From positions 723,294 to 787,293 of the forward strand of contig CM071587.1 of assembly GCA_036426205.1 (NCBI GenBank): DNA of 64,000 bases, given 5' to 3'. Of the stretch, positions 22,252 to 31,804 are shown in pieces; position 1 is the first letter of the stretch, and the number at the start of each line of letters is the position of its first letter. Source of the stretch: Ascaphus truei. Lineage: Eukaryota > Chordata > Amphibia > Anura > Ascaphidae. The notes beneath the pieces are model-generated. The model was given only the letters and a program-made list of their open reading frames with translations, had not been told where the DNA came from and made no database searches. The position numbers and the translations under genes are program-made.

Positions 22252-23492
22252 CAGACATATACATATATAGATGTAGCTATGCTTATATTGGGAAGACACT
22301 ATAAAAAGCAGCGGAAATGTTTAAAATAACTGTTAGCAACGACACGCCTAGTACAGTAACATTTCTCACCTGGTGGAAATTGTGAGGGATAAATTCCGAT
22401 GTCCCTGTCACCGGGCAAACCCTCCACGACGACGGGAAGTAATTTTCCCCGAAGCAGCTCCTCCAATGGAGTTAATATCAGACGCTGTGGTGGCGGGCCA
22501 CCTCCAGTGCCAGAAGCATGCATGCGTTGGTCTTGTATTTTCTTTTTTAATTTTGCCCTAATATCGTCAAATCTCTTGCGACAATTCTCCTTGACCCTGA
22601 CACGATTCCCACACGCATTGACACCAATTACTATTGTGTCCCACATTTCTTTTTTGCTTGATGAACTTGTCCGCGCTTGAAAAACATACAAAATATATGA
22701 CGTTAATTCATAATAATACAACCACCAGTTTCCTACACTGCTAGCTGTTCCAAGAGAAAGCAAACATGCTGTTTTAGGTGTAATATGTGAAGCACATGAG
22801 CATTCACTACTAAACCTATACATGTAAGCAAGCTTGCATTAATATTGTATGCAGTTATCGCAAATTGAACGCCTGAGTTTTGTTGTCCTTGTAACGCATG
22901 ATAAAAAGATGTGTTTCCACACTAATTAACATAGAAAGATATTATGGACCCATATTTGCATATTAACAAAACTCACATGACCTAGGATCACATGTATTTG
23001 AAGAATAAATGGAAAGGTACACTTACCTAGTAAATGTCCATAGAGACTGTCATAGTGCTCCAGAATCCCAGTGACAAGAGCTCTATTTTCCTGGTCATTG
23101 AAGCGAGGATTACGTGGACGCTCCACACGTTTCTTCCTAGCACGTTTAGGCTCAGAGCTTGCCTGCTGCTGACTGGACTCTCCTTCTTCCAATGGAAGAG
23201 ACTCCAAAAGCTGGCCACCAGCAAGCACGCCACCACCAGACACCCCATCAGCAACTGAGCCACCAGCAGCACTCCCACTCCCAGCAACAGCACTCCCACT
23301 CCCAGCAACAGCACTCCCCCTCACCCAGTCAACAGCACTCCCACTCCCAGCAACAGCACTCCCACTCCCAGCAACAGCACTCGCACTCCTAGCAACAGCA
23401 CTCCCCTGAACAGTACGTTCACTCTGACGCGTACTTGCACGAGTACCACTACCACTCCCACCAGCATCACTATTCCCACGCTTTGCGGGCAT
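19525..23492 (-). CDS. Myb/SANT-like DNA-binding protein, four exons
   Basis: Splicing 23492-23027, 22675-22370, 20908-20831 and 20462-19525 gives an uninterrupted frame of 595 residues starting MPAKRGNSD. All three introns are phase 1 with GTAAGT or GTGAGA donors and AG acceptors. Residues 1-135 are low-complexity, with a Gly-Ser-Ala-Val repeat. A Myb/SANT-like domain spans the exon 1-2 junction (RFNDQENRALVTGILEHYDSLYG, then KEMWDTIVIGVN and RKRFDDIRAKLKKK). Exon 4 holds an Asp run, a helical region (VLERMISLQEETISQLAHL) and a 10-residue tandem repeat. Such proteins are encoded by Harbinger transposons and their domesticated relatives, where they bind DNA. No Harbinger transposase is visible here. 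The C-terminus may be truncated. Confidence 0.8.
19530..19755 (-). repeat. coding minisatellite, 30-bp unit
   Basis: Tandem units built on cagggcttgtgggcagtgac (plus strand), 27-30 bp each, eight copies. Unit length is always a multiple of three, so the reading frame survives. They encode SLPTSPVREQ-like peptides at the C-terminus of the Myb-like protein. Confidence 0.85.
20398..20463 (+). repeat. (ATC)n microsatellite encoding polyaspartate
   Basis: About 22 perfect ATC repeats. On the minus strand they read GAT and encode an aspartate run at the very start of exon 4. The acceptor AG directly adjoins the repeat, so slippage would change protein length without a frameshift. Confidence 0.95.
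20831..20908 (-). CDS. Myb-like gene, exon 3 (78 bp)
   Basis: A small exon of 26 codons between acceptor TTATATAG and donor GAAG|GTAAGT. It encodes a Ser/Thr/Pro/Glu linker (GGHVSPETEQVSSPG). It was found from splice sites and from phase agreement with exons 2 and 4; cDNA would confirm it. Confidence 0.65.
20909..22369 (-). other. intron 2 of the Myb-like gene
   Basis: 1.46 kb of AT-rich intron. It contains a (TA)n run at about 22170-22228 followed by (AG)n to 22248. No other gene is recognised; the 90-codon frames are background. Confidence 0.6.
22170..22248. repeat. (TA)n(AG)n microsatellite
   Basis: An alternating TA run of about 58 bp, continuing into a GA run of about 20 bp. It lies within intron 2 of the Myb-like gene. 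Confidence 0.95.
22370..22675 (-). CDS. Myb-like gene, exon 2
   Basis: 306 bp between acceptor TTTTTCAAG and donor CACCAG|GTGAGA. It supplies the second half of the Myb/SANT-like fold (KKEMWDTIVIGVNACG, CRKRFDDIRAKLKKKIQDQ) and then a Gly/Pro linker. Both ends are phase 1. Confidence 0.8.
23027..23492 (-). CDS. Myb-like gene, exon 1
   Basis: 466 bp from ATG (23492-23490) to the donor CTAG|GTAAGT. The chosen start gives MPAKRGNSDAGG. An upstream in-frame start would add a cysteine- and phenylalanine-rich segment that looks like translated leader, so I prefer this one. It encodes a basic Ser/Gly region, repeats of about 7 residues (AVAGSGS) and the first Myb helix up to LYGHLL. Confidence 0.75.
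23262..23402 (-). repeat. coding minisatellite in exon 1
   Basis: Repeats of about 21 bp (plus strand cagcactcccactcccagcaa) encode GSAVAGS units. One divergent unit (VDWVR) interrupts the array. The protein therefore has a repeat array near each end. Confidence 0.8.
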
Positions 23493-24221
23493 ACTTACAG
23501 CACTCACAAAAAACAGAAAACAAATGTACAGCCAATCACACGAAACACTTCCACATAGAAAACAAGACAAAGATGTAAACAAAACAACAAAGGACAAAGC
23601 TCTCACAATACACAACAAGTCTCTCAGTCAATATGCAAATATTAAATCGCCCAGCTCTGTGCGTCTTTCTCTCTCTCACTCCCAACAACACAGAAAATGA
23701 TTAACAGTACACGTTGCCTTTAAATATGGCGCGCTATCCAATACATGCTTGCTTCGGTTGTACTCACAAATGATTAAGTCAAAATAGACATATCAGAGAC
23801 TCATCTCTCTCTGATAGGAGCCCTTTAATGGAAGCCCCCTCAGGATGGTGTCTTGCTAGAAATTCATGAAGCTTGTAGTATGTAGATAATCGAATGGTCT
23901 CCCAGGGATGTATATAAAGAAAAGAGAAAGCGCACAATAGTATATTACGATCTAAATTGTATTGTAGCAGTTAAAAGTATATATAATGCACTCACATTTG
24001 AAATATAGTATACGTTCGAGGGAGAGGACAGCTGTAGTAAGTTGCAGAGTGCCGGTATCTTCAAGAGCGGCGGAGTTCTTCCGCGTACGTCACGTGTACC
24101 CGCGTCACGTCCTGTGACGTCTCAGGTCAGGGCGGAAGAAGCTGCCTGGTGTATCCGTCTCTGTAGGTTTGCCAGCACCTGTCTCGAGTGTTTTCCCAGC
24201 TCAGTCACCTCCCACAGCTAA

Positions 24222-24262
24222 TCGATTCAACGCGTTTCGCTGTGGCTTCGTCAGGAATCAGA
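24222..24262 (-). ncRNA. hammerhead ribozyme core of PLE2
   Basis: Minus strand: CTGACGA (24254-24248), AGCCACAGC (can pair as GC/GC with loop CACA), then GAAAC (24238-24234) and GCGTTGAATCG. It has the conserved hammerhead core with a very short helix II, typical of the minimal hammerheads of PLEs. It lies about 400 bp past the ORF2 stop. In PLEs the active form is thought to be dimeric. Confidence 0.65.
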
Positions 24263-24659
24263 ATAGTGAACCCCACAGGACCTCTCTTATATATATAGTC
24301 CATAGTAGAATACAGATGGCCAATCATGGGGTCCAATACCATAGATGTCAATCACTGTATAACTTATACATCATTGGTTTAAGGAGGTGTCAATCAATAC
24401 AATAATACATTTATAAATACATGCAGGCTATAAATTCTAATACAATCAAAACAATTTTAATATAATTTATTCATAATATTTAAACTAGCAATATAAATAA
24501 GCAAAATATAATATTAATATAAAAGATATTCAAGAAACGGCGCAAATGGAAATGAATGTCTAAAAGGATGAGGAAGATAGACATAATTAGATACATATTC
24601 ATTATAAGCTTCTACATTAAGAACACTATGGTAAAAGCATTGCATTTAAAACAGAAGTA

Positions 24660-26954
24660 TTATATTAAAAAAGCACCAATGTCTATGTCAACATTTAGAC
24701 CCTTTGGATTAAGGGTCTGCATTTTATGAATCCAAAAGGTCTCCCTTTTTGCTAATGTGTTTAATCTATTGCCCCCTCTCCAATGTACTGGGACATGTTC
24801 TATACCTTTAAAGATTAAAGATTTTGGATTCGATTGATGACATATACTGAAATGCTTAGAGACATTGTGCGTTAAAATACCCTTCTTAATGTTTAAAAGA
24901 TGCTCTAAAATCCGTACTTTCAGAGGCCTTGAGGTACGTCCTATGTATTGGAGACCGCAAGGACACTCCAAGACATAAATCACAAAGTCAGTCTTGCAAT
25001 TAATATACCCCTCAATTTTAAAAATTTCACCAGTAATATTTGATTTAAAACTCAATTTTTCTTTGTCTTTGTGTATACATGCTTTGCATGTATAACACCC
25101 AAAAAAACCTTTTGGTTTGTCTAGCCATGTAGTTGTATCTTCAGATTTCTTTCTAAAAAACGTAGTTGGTGCCAGCTTGCTTTTAAGGTTGGGAGCTTTT
25201 TTAAAAATGACAACAGGTTTATCAGGTAGATGTTCCTTTAGAACTATGTCATTTTGTAAAATATGCCAGTGTTTTCCTATTATGTTTTTAATTTGTGATG
25301 CTTCTCTATTGTACTGCGTGAGGAAAGCCATATTAAAATTTATATTTTGTTTCACATTTCTTTCTTTTGTACTTAATATTTCCTTACGGTCTACATCATC
25401 TGCTCTATTGACAGCTCTGTTAATAGTCTTCGGGTTATAATTTCTTTCTTTAAATTTATTTAAAAGTACTTCTGATTGTTCACGGTATGTATGCTCGTCT
25501 GTACAGTTTCTTTTTAAACGTCTTAACTGTCCATATGGGATATTGCGGATCCATTCTGGATTATGGCAGCTGCTTTCTAGTATGAAATTGTTACTATCTA
25601 CCTTCTTAAAGAAGGTCTTGGTCTTCACTACATTATTTTCTACATAGATTGATAAATCCAGGAACTCTAGTTCTTCCTTACTCCAATTTGTTGTAAATTT
25701 AAGATTAAGAGGGTTCTCTCCCATGTATGTAAAGAAAGCTTCAAGTTCCTCTATGCTGCCTTTCCATATGAACAGGATATCATCTATAAAACGATTCCAT
25801 GAGACCAGGCTCGCACCAAATCTCTGGTTGGACCAAATGTAGTCGTCCTCCCAGACCCCCATAAAGAGGTTAGCGTAACTTGGTGCGAACCTGGTCCCCA
25901 TTGCAGTTCCCTGTTGTTGCAGATAATATTTGTTATTAAACCAGAAGTAGTTTTTATTTAAAATGAATGTTATAGATTCAAGCAGAAATTGAATCTGTTC
26001 ATCTTTCATCTCCGTGTCTGTTCTCAATATTCTGTCAATGGCTTCTAACCCGTCTCTGTGTACAATAGAAGTGTAAAGGGATGTAACATCCGCTGTAACT
26101 AAAATATATTCCTCACTCCACTGAATATTTTCTAAAATGTTGATTACATCTGTGGTGTCTTTTAAATAGGATTTTAGTGAACTGACATATTTTTGTAAAT
26201 GACAATCAATGTAATGTGATAAGTTGCTTGTTAGTGACTCTATACCTGATATAATAGGTCTGCCTGGTGGGTTTACCGGATCCTTATGTATCTTGGGGAG
26301 AAGATAAAAGAGCGGGAGTTTTGCATTCTCTTTCCAGAGATATTTAAATTCTCCTTCATTTAAAATTCCCTGCTCTTTTCCTTGCAATAATAAAGCTTTC
26401 AGGTCTTTGGAGAAACGTTTAGTTGGATTATCCTTTAATATCATATACGTTTTAGTATCTCCTAGAATTCTATTAGCTTCTCCCTCATAATAGATACGAT
26501 CCATGATCACAACTCCCCCACCTTTATCTGCTTGTTTAATAACAATGTTTTCATTCGCAGTTAAATCTTCTAAAGCTTCCCTTTCTTTTTTATTGAGATT
26601 ATGTTTAAATTTTGTGGGCTGTTGCGTAAGAAGATTAAAATCATTAATAACCATCTGATAAAATACTTCTAAAAAATGACCTTTCTCATGGCTTGGGTAA
26701 AATGTAGATTTAGGTTTTAGTGTAGTATGTTTAAAATCATCACTGCTTCTGTTTAGGGGTAATAGTTCATTGGTATGACAAATTTCTCTCTTTATTGATG
26801 TTTGATTTAAAAAATGACGTTGTACGGTAAGTTTCCTTAAAAATAAATTGGCATCTATAAAAAGTTTAAAATTGTTTGGACCAACAGTGGGTGCAAATGT
26901 AAGACCCTTAGAAATTACATTTTGTTGAAATTCTGTTAGAATAACTTGACTCAA
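24660..26954 (-). CDS. PLE2 ORF2: reverse transcriptase with GIY-YIG endonuclease
   Basis: 764 codons without interruption. Visible motifs, by residue: ADKGGGVVIMD (143-153), PPGRPIISG (229-237), VTADVTSLYTS with the motif A aspartate (286-296), QQQGTAMGTRFAPSYANLF (347-365), FIDDILF with the catalytic aspartates (389-395), a CxxC linker CYTCKAC (620-626), and the GIY-YIG domain VIYVLECPCGLQYIGRT (658-674) with RPLKVRILEHL and a likely catalytic glutamate in RETFWI. It makes cDNA and nicks the target. The frame opens directly after a TAA; the first codon is TTG and the first ATG is at about residue 101, after conserved sequence. Translation may need reinitiation, frameshifting or splicing from ORF1. 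Confidence 0.92.
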   Translation of the reverse strand: MSQVILTEFQQNVISKGLTFAPTVGPNNFKLFIDANLFLRKLTVQRHFLNQTSIKREICHTNELLPLNRSSDDFKHTTLKPKSTFYPSHEKGHFLEVFYQMVINDFNLLTQQPTKFKHNLNKKEREALEDLTANENIVIKQADKGGGVVIMDRIYYEGEANRILGDTKTYMILKDNPTKRFSKDLKALLLQGKEQGILNEGEFKYLWKENAKLPLFYLLPKIHKDPVNPPGRPIISGIESLTSNLSHYIDCHLQKYVSSLKSYLKDTTDVINILENIQWSEEYILVTADVTSLYTSIVHRDGLEAIDRILRTDTEMKDEQIQFLLESITFILNKNYFWFNNKYYLQQQGTAMGTRFAPSYANLFMGVWEDDYIWSNQRFGASLVSWNRFIDDILFIWKGSIEELEAFFTYMGENPLNLKFTTNWSKEELEFLDLSIYVENNVVKTKTFFKKVDSNNFILESSCHNPEWIRNIPYGQLRRLKRNCTDEHTYREQSEVLLNKFKERNYNPKTINRAVNRADDVDRKEILSTKERNVKQNINFNMAFLTQYNREASQIKNIIGKHWHILQNDIVLKEHLPDKPVVIFKKAPNLKSKLAPTTFFRKKSEDTTTWLDKPKGFFGCYTCKACIHKDKEKLSFKSNITGEIFKIEGYINCKTDFVIYVLECPCGLQYIGRTSRPLKVRILEHLLNIKKGILTHNVSKHFSICHQSNPKSLIFKGIEHVPVHWRGGNRLNTLAKRETFWIHKMQTLNPKGLNVDIDIGAFLI

Positions 26955-26983
26955 ATTAAAAATATTCTTAGAATTACTTTAAT

Positions 26984-27937
26984 TCAATATGTTTCGTCGT
27001 CTTCCTCTTCCTCCTCCTCTTTTTCCTCTAGTCTTCTCTTTTTTATTTCCACAGGGGATTCCTCTACCTCTAGTGGGGAGAATCTGTTCTTTGCTGCCCA
27101 CAAATCTGTGGACCTCCCTATTCCTAAAAAAATAGCCTGTGTTGGTTCTGGAATGGAGTGTCTCTTTAGTGTATTGTTTTTAAAACTCCTTACTTCTTTA
27201 TCTCTGTGATGAATAGTATCTTCTCGTTTGTGCTGGGGTTTTTGATATTTAGTATTTGGATGTGAATGTACTATAGGCAGTTTGTTTGATGTGCTAGCTA
27301 TAACATTCTCGTCTCTATTTGTAATGTTTTCTCTCTTAGAACTTTCTATCTTATTTGGTTCATGATGATAGGTTTTGTCAGTATTTCTTTTAGTGTTCCA
27401 GTTGTATTTAGTGCCTCTGGCATAATCATCCTCATCTCGTTTGTATTTAAACTGTTTGTTGGTAACTAAATTGTTCTCAAGTGATTCCAACCTTTTTTGT
27501 AATATAATATCATTTTCCTTAAATACAGGATGATTCATCAATGGTTCTATTGTATCCTTGATAATACTGATCTCCTTATCTAAAATAACCAATTTCTTTT
27601 GATGCTGTGAGATGATGAGCTTCATGAGTTCCTGTGATGCACAATCTAGGATATTTTCCCATGAGCTCATGAATGCCACATCTTCCAAATCAAAAGATGG
27701 TTTTTTCTTGAATCTTAAACCTCTGGGGATAAGTTTGTTGGCTATATATTCTTCTAAAAACAGTGTATCTAGCCATTTTCTCGTATCTTTAAATAACAAA
27801 GCTTCAAGTTTCGTAAATTCCCTATTAAGGATTTCTCTTTCACTCAATTGTATAGAATTTGCTTGTGGAAGAGAAAAATCTAGCTTCAAATTTCTTTGTT
27901 GTCTTCTAGTGAAGACATTGGAGTTTATACCCTCCAT
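26984..27937 (-). CDS. PLE2 ORF1, lysine/glutamate-rich protein
   Basis: 317 codons from ATG at 27937. The N-terminal half is predicted helical (ELMKLIISQHQKKLVILDKE), the middle is rich in Asn, Lys and His, and the C-terminus is KKRRLEEKEEEEEEDD. I recognise no domain. It ends 30 bp before the ORF2 frame opens. It is probably an RNA- or chromatin-binding accessory protein, by analogy with ORF1 of other retroelements; that is inference. Confidence 0.7.
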   Translation of the reverse strand: MEGINSNVFTRRQQRNLKLDFSLPQANSIQLSEREILNREFTKLEALLFKDTRKWLDTLFLEEYIANKLIPRGLRFKKKPSFDLEDVAFMSSWENILDCASQELMKLIISQHQKKLVILDKEISIIKDTIEPLMNHPVFKENDIILQKRLESLENNLVTNKQFKYKRDEDDYARGTKYNWNTKRNTDKTYHHEPNKIESSKRENITNRDENVIASTSNKLPIVHSHPNTKYQKPQHKREDTIHHRDKEVRSFKNNTLKRHSIPEPTQAIFLGIGRSTDLWAAKNRFSPLEVEESPVEIKKRRLEEKEEEEEEDDETY

Positions 27938-27984
27938 AGTAAAATATAAGATGCAGCCTCAAGTTTTTTGAACAGAGATATGCA

Positions 27985-28162
27985 GAAACAAAATTAAAAA
28001 CCGGGCGCTTCTTTATATTTACAAATCACGTTGTATTGGTGGAGGTCACTAATCACAGTTTGTGATAACTATTACAATTTACACATCATCATCACCTATA
28101 TTATATTGATTAAGCATTAGTCACTGTAACATCAAGAAGCGCCCGGTTTTTAATTTTGTTTC
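27985..28162. repeat. 178-bp terminal hairpin of PLE2
   Basis: Perfect 29-bp inverted repeats (27985-28013 and 28134-28162; GAAACAAAATTAAAAACCGG at the outer left) flank 120 bp. The outer right arm ends exactly where the 15-bp target duplication starts, so the hairpin is the 5' terminus of PLE2 as inserted. Alternatively it is a MITE that was captured at that end. Confidence 0.85.
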
Positions 28163-28177
28163 TACATGCTTGCTTCG

Positions 28178-28405
28178 CCTGATTCAGCAAGATTTTTGAT
28201 TGGCCAACCTAACAGCACCCCGCCACGCACGCCGATACACCTGTGTGTGATCGGCAAATCATCGTGAGAGTGGGCGGATTTGTTTTCGGCTTCATTTTGA
28301 AGACATTAGGCACTTACTGCATACGGAGAGGGAAAATCGCCAATAACATGACTAATCGGTAAGCTTGCCGATTTCACATATTCGTTGCTTACTGCATGAG
28401 GCCCT
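28178..28405. other. transposon-end-like segment
   Basis: GC-richer sequence continuing from the target duplication of PLE2 and ending GCTTACTGCATGAGGCC at the join with the myosin-like sequence. Nearly the same end text (GCTTACTGCATGAACCCC) occurs at 62296-62313, where an insert in the second LINE ends. It is probably the right terminus of the DNA transposon that carries the Myb-like gene. The matching left terminus was not found near 19.5 kb. Confidence 0.45.
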
Positions 28406-29010
28406 ATGTCCCTTAAGACCATCTCATAGACATCCCTCATTGTACACAGCTCTGTGTTTAGACCGTGGCCTTCCTGGTGAGAGTGTTCCAGCTCGGTACT
28501 AAGCCTGTGAATTTTTTTCTGAGACGCTTCCAGCGCTGCGCCAACTTGATCCATGAAACTCTGGTCCTGGTCAGAATCAGCGTATGCCTTCTCCAGCTTA
28601 CTTGACAAGATCACTTTTTCACTCTCCAACTGATCCTTTTCTTTTTCCAAGACACCCTCTGCTTCTTCCAGTGCTAATTGTCTCCTTGACTTTTCTTCTA
28701 TCAATAGTCTCTTCTCTTCTTCTAATTCATGGAGTCTTTTATCTCCTTCACTGATTCGGACAGCTATGGTTCTTGCAAACTTGGTTTGCAGTTTCAAAAC
28801 CATTATTAAACCCTTCGACAATCTCCCATATTGAACGTAGCTCTGTGTTAAGTTGATCAACAGTGTTCTGGACCTGGGCAGCATCAGTGTATGCCTTCTC
28901 CAGCTTGACTTGACATGATCACCATGTCACTCTCCAACAGATGCTTTTCTTTCTCCTGTAATACACATTTAGCTATTGCTGTGGACAGACCCACTTGTAG
29001 TGCAGCCTTA

Positions 29011-29267
29011 GGCCGCGCTTCTAGTGCCGGCGCCCGAAAACAAATTCATTGCCGCCACGTGCGCTTATAGTGCGCGCGACAAAGTGACGGAGCAACGTCG
29101 CGGAAACTGGATGTCGGCAAAATTTGATTTTTCAAGGGCAGTTGCGTCACATGACGGCCCTTGAACAAATCAAATTGCCGGAATCCCACGACCCCGGCGA
29201 AACATAACTTTCGCCGGTGGCGACGGCAGCGGGTGACGTCACCATAGACAGCACTATAGGCATGGCC
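29011..29267. mobile_element. Harbinger-type MITE, copy 2
   Basis: Same element at the same site as 4408-4682, flanked by TTA at 29008-29010 and 29268-29270. It is about 18 bp shorter because one internal GTGATGTCACCCGCC-type repeat is lost. It confirms that the MITE was in place before the segment was duplicated. Confidence 0.75.
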
Positions 29268-29514
29268 TTAGCCTCTTGATCTTTATCAAGTTGTCCATAG
29301 AGGCAATCAATCTCATTCCATGAAGATTGAAGAGTCTGAGTTAATGCATCTTTACCTTCATTAAAGGCATCCTCTTTCTTTTCCACTATTCCTGGGATGA
29401 TTCTGTGAGTTGCCTTAGGCTGCAGCATATCTCTGTTTTCATCTAATGCAGGCTTTCCTGAGGATAAAGGGTCATCTTTAATTCCTTATGCAACTTCCAC
29501 TGTAACACCTACCC

Positions 29515-29572
29515 TCTTCTTCTTCTTCTTCTTCTTCTCCTTCTTCTTCTTCTTCTTCTTCTTCTTCTCTAA
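29515..29572 (+). repeat. (CTT)n microsatellite
   Basis: A run of CTT with a CTC interruption. It replaces the short CTTCTTCTTC of copy 1 (4930-4940). It lies in the lysine-rich N-terminus of the myosin-like pseudogene. Confidence 0.9.
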
Positions 29573-31249
29573 AGAATCAGTGGTACTGTGTTCACATTTA
29601 TTGCTCAAGGCTGTTTTCAAAGTGGGAGTCATAGTTTTTGGACATAGGGAAAACCAACTTCCACAAGAAAACCAGTAAAGAGGAAATGTGTCTTTAACAC
29701 AGAAGCAGTGTAATGAAGAACAAAAATATTAAGCACAACAGGGAGACAAAGATAGGAGAGCTGACCTTTAGATTTGAGACTTTAGCATCAGTCACAGAAA
29801 TATCATAAATTGCAGAGAAAACCATTGACTGAAACTTGCAGTGTCTGTGTGTACTCTTTGTGTGTGTGTCTGTGTGTACACCCGTCTGGGTGATAACATG
29901 AGCTCCCCCCCTCTCCTCTTCTACCCCCTTTAATCCCCACCTTCTCCTTCTCTTCCCTCCCATCCTCCCTTTCTTCCCTCCCCTCTTCCCTTCCCCCTCT
30001 ACTCCCTCCCCCTCTATTTCTTCACCCCTCCCCCTCTTCCTTCCCCCCTCCCTCTCTTCCCTCTTCCCTCCACCCCCTCCCCCCATCCTCCTCCCATCCC
30101 CCCTCTTCTCCCTTCCCTCCTCCTCTGGTTTGGAAAGCTCTGCACATGTGACAAAGAGATCTTTGAGGTTTGGAAAGCTCTGTACAGATGAAGAGGTAAA
30201 ACACAATATGAACCCCCACAAGGGATGACAAAAGAGTTCCCTATTGCTTGCACTCACACAGTAATATTGATAATGGATAGTTGGGTGCAATTGACTCAGA
30301 GAAGTGAACTCAATACCAGGTGTTCATAAGAACTACCACAGCCCACAGAGAAACTCCAATAACATACAACAATAAAATGTTATTAACATAAATTCAGAAA
30401 TGGAAACAACAACTGTGAATAACTATATACATTCTAAAATCCTGTCGTTGTTTGCAAATGCACATAGATGGGAGCAAACATGGGTTCTTTAAACTGAGTA
30501 ATTTATTGTATAGTATTCTATATGATCCTACAGGAAGGTCATCAAGAGACTCTGCCAGGGGAGGTCCCAAGCAGGCTTTATATACACACTTTTCATATTC
30601 ATAGTCCAGCATTGGTTAATAGGCAGATTATAATGACATGACGCATACATTCGGTGATCACGTTGGCTACTCCCTAATCTAAGGCTATCATTTTAATGGT
30701 CACTAAACATTAGTAACAACTGCTTTAAAACAACTCGGTACAACAACAAAGTATGTCAGAATACATCAACATAACTCAGGACAACAACAAAGTACGTCAA
30801 GGTACATCTTATCGCTATACTTCTTTGCAACAACAGAATATGTCTTATTCTTTTTGTAACTGTATAATTCTGGGTGTTGAGCCATCGGCACAGAGTGAAA
30901 ATTTACTGTCAGCAAAACTCATCCTTTCACAAAACACATTCTTTCACACAGAACTGGATTCTGAGAAATGACAGACAAAATGGATTCTGAAAACTGCTAA
31001 TAATTCATCTCCCCCCCCCCCCCAGTTCATTTCCACAGTCCCCTCTTTTATACTTTTCGAAATCTTCAGTGAGAAATGTATAACTTTATTCTTGGAAAGC
31101 ACGGTATTCATCCCTAGTATAGGGTATTGGTCTAACACTTGGTCCGGTACCTCAATCCCTTGGAGCCTCCCCAACTCCATATCCATTCTCAATTGTTTTT
31201 CCTTGTCCTGACAGGTATTTATTTCTCATTGGATTCATTGGATCACATC

Positions 31250-31473
31250 AGGAGGGTATTGTTGTATTAGAGGGGTTTCTGTCTGGTCTTCAATATATAT
31301 CTTCTTGGAGGTGTATGGAGGGAACGAGTTGAGAGGTTAACTTGGTGATCAATCCTTTAATGCAAGAGATAACAATGAATATGATGACAAAAACACATAC
31401 AGTACACATATAATCAGTCCTTGCACCAGTTTCGCTCCCAGTGATCCAAACCACGTGTCTAGTCTCAAGTAAG
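31250..31473 (-). pseudogene. envelope transmembrane-subunit remnant, copy B
   Basis: Counterpart of 16014-16240, with a frameshift (CAATATATA at about 31292) and a small insertion near 31400. It is non-functional. Confidence 0.4.
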
Positions 31474-31684
31474 GGAGAAGGAGTGGCTCAGTGACTAAAG
31501 ACCCTGACAATCACTGAGTTTGAAGTAGGGGAGCCTGGTTCAATTTCCGGTGTCGGCTCCTTGCGACCTTGGACAAGTCACTTTAACTCCCTGTGCCTCA
31601 GGCACCAAAAACATAGATTGTAAACTCAACGGGGCAGGGACCTGTGCCTGCTAAATATCTCTGTAAAGTGCTACATAAAACTAG
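31474..31684 (+). mobile_element. tRNA-derived SINE, copy B (5' part)
   Basis: The head resembles a tRNA: box A TGGCTCAGTGA at 31484-31494 and box B GGTTCAATTTC at 31537-31547. A tRNA-unrelated body (CTTGCGACCTTGG...GGGGCAGGGACCTGTGCCTG) follows. PLE3 inserted in the tail at ACATAAAACTAG; the rest of the SINE continues at 33883-33914 with an A-rich end. Confidence 0.85.
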
Positions 31685-31804
31685 TGGGTATTCTGCTGGA
31701 AGCAGTGTGTCAGAGCACAGCCATAAATGATCAGGAAAGCAGCTTGTAGTTAAAAGATTTTCTTTATTCAGACATCATGGTGCAGTCAGGGAAATGGAGG
31801 GAGC

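Larger units (their letters stand above)
23757..28162 (-). mobile_element. Penelope-like element PLE2, nearly full length
   Basis: A 4.4-kb element bounded by 15-bp direct repeats TACATGCTTGCTTCG at 23742-23756 and 28163-28177, which I read as the target duplication. Minus-strand contents in order are a terminal hairpin (28162-27985), ORF1 (27937-26984), ORF2 with RT and GIY-YIG (26954-24660), a 3' untranslated part and a hammerhead core (24254-24235). The coding frames are intact, unlike PLE1 and PLE3, so this is the youngest PLE here. It inserted upstream of the Myb-like gene, between that gene and 28178-28405. Confidence 0.85.
28406..29640 (-). pseudogene. myosin heavy-chain rod-like pseudogene, copy 2
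   Basis: Nearly the same as 3807-5037, read on the minus strand, including the EASQKKIHRLSTELEH and ALTQTLQSS segments, with frameshifts. The 3' third of copy 1 (3540-3806) is missing because the transposon-end-like segment joins at CTATGTCCC. The N-terminal lysine stretch has expanded as a CTT repeat (29515-29572). Confidence 0.5.

Noticed and set aside
19525..23492. Complete Harbinger transposon with transposase
   Set aside because: Only the Myb-like gene is found; no DDE transposase frame and no matching terminal repeats were seen.
22926..23618. Longer N-terminus of the Myb-like protein (MLCIVRALSF...)
   Set aside because: The extension is cysteine/phenylalanine-rich and unlike the family; the ATG at 23492 gives the expected basic start.
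24660..26954. Telomerase reverse transcriptase gene
   Set aside because: RT motifs are of the related PLE type and are fused to a GIY-YIG endonuclease; no telomerase RNA-binding domain is seen.
31474..31560. tRNA gene
   Set aside because: A and B boxes are present but the cloverleaf is not complete and a SINE body with A-rich tail follows.
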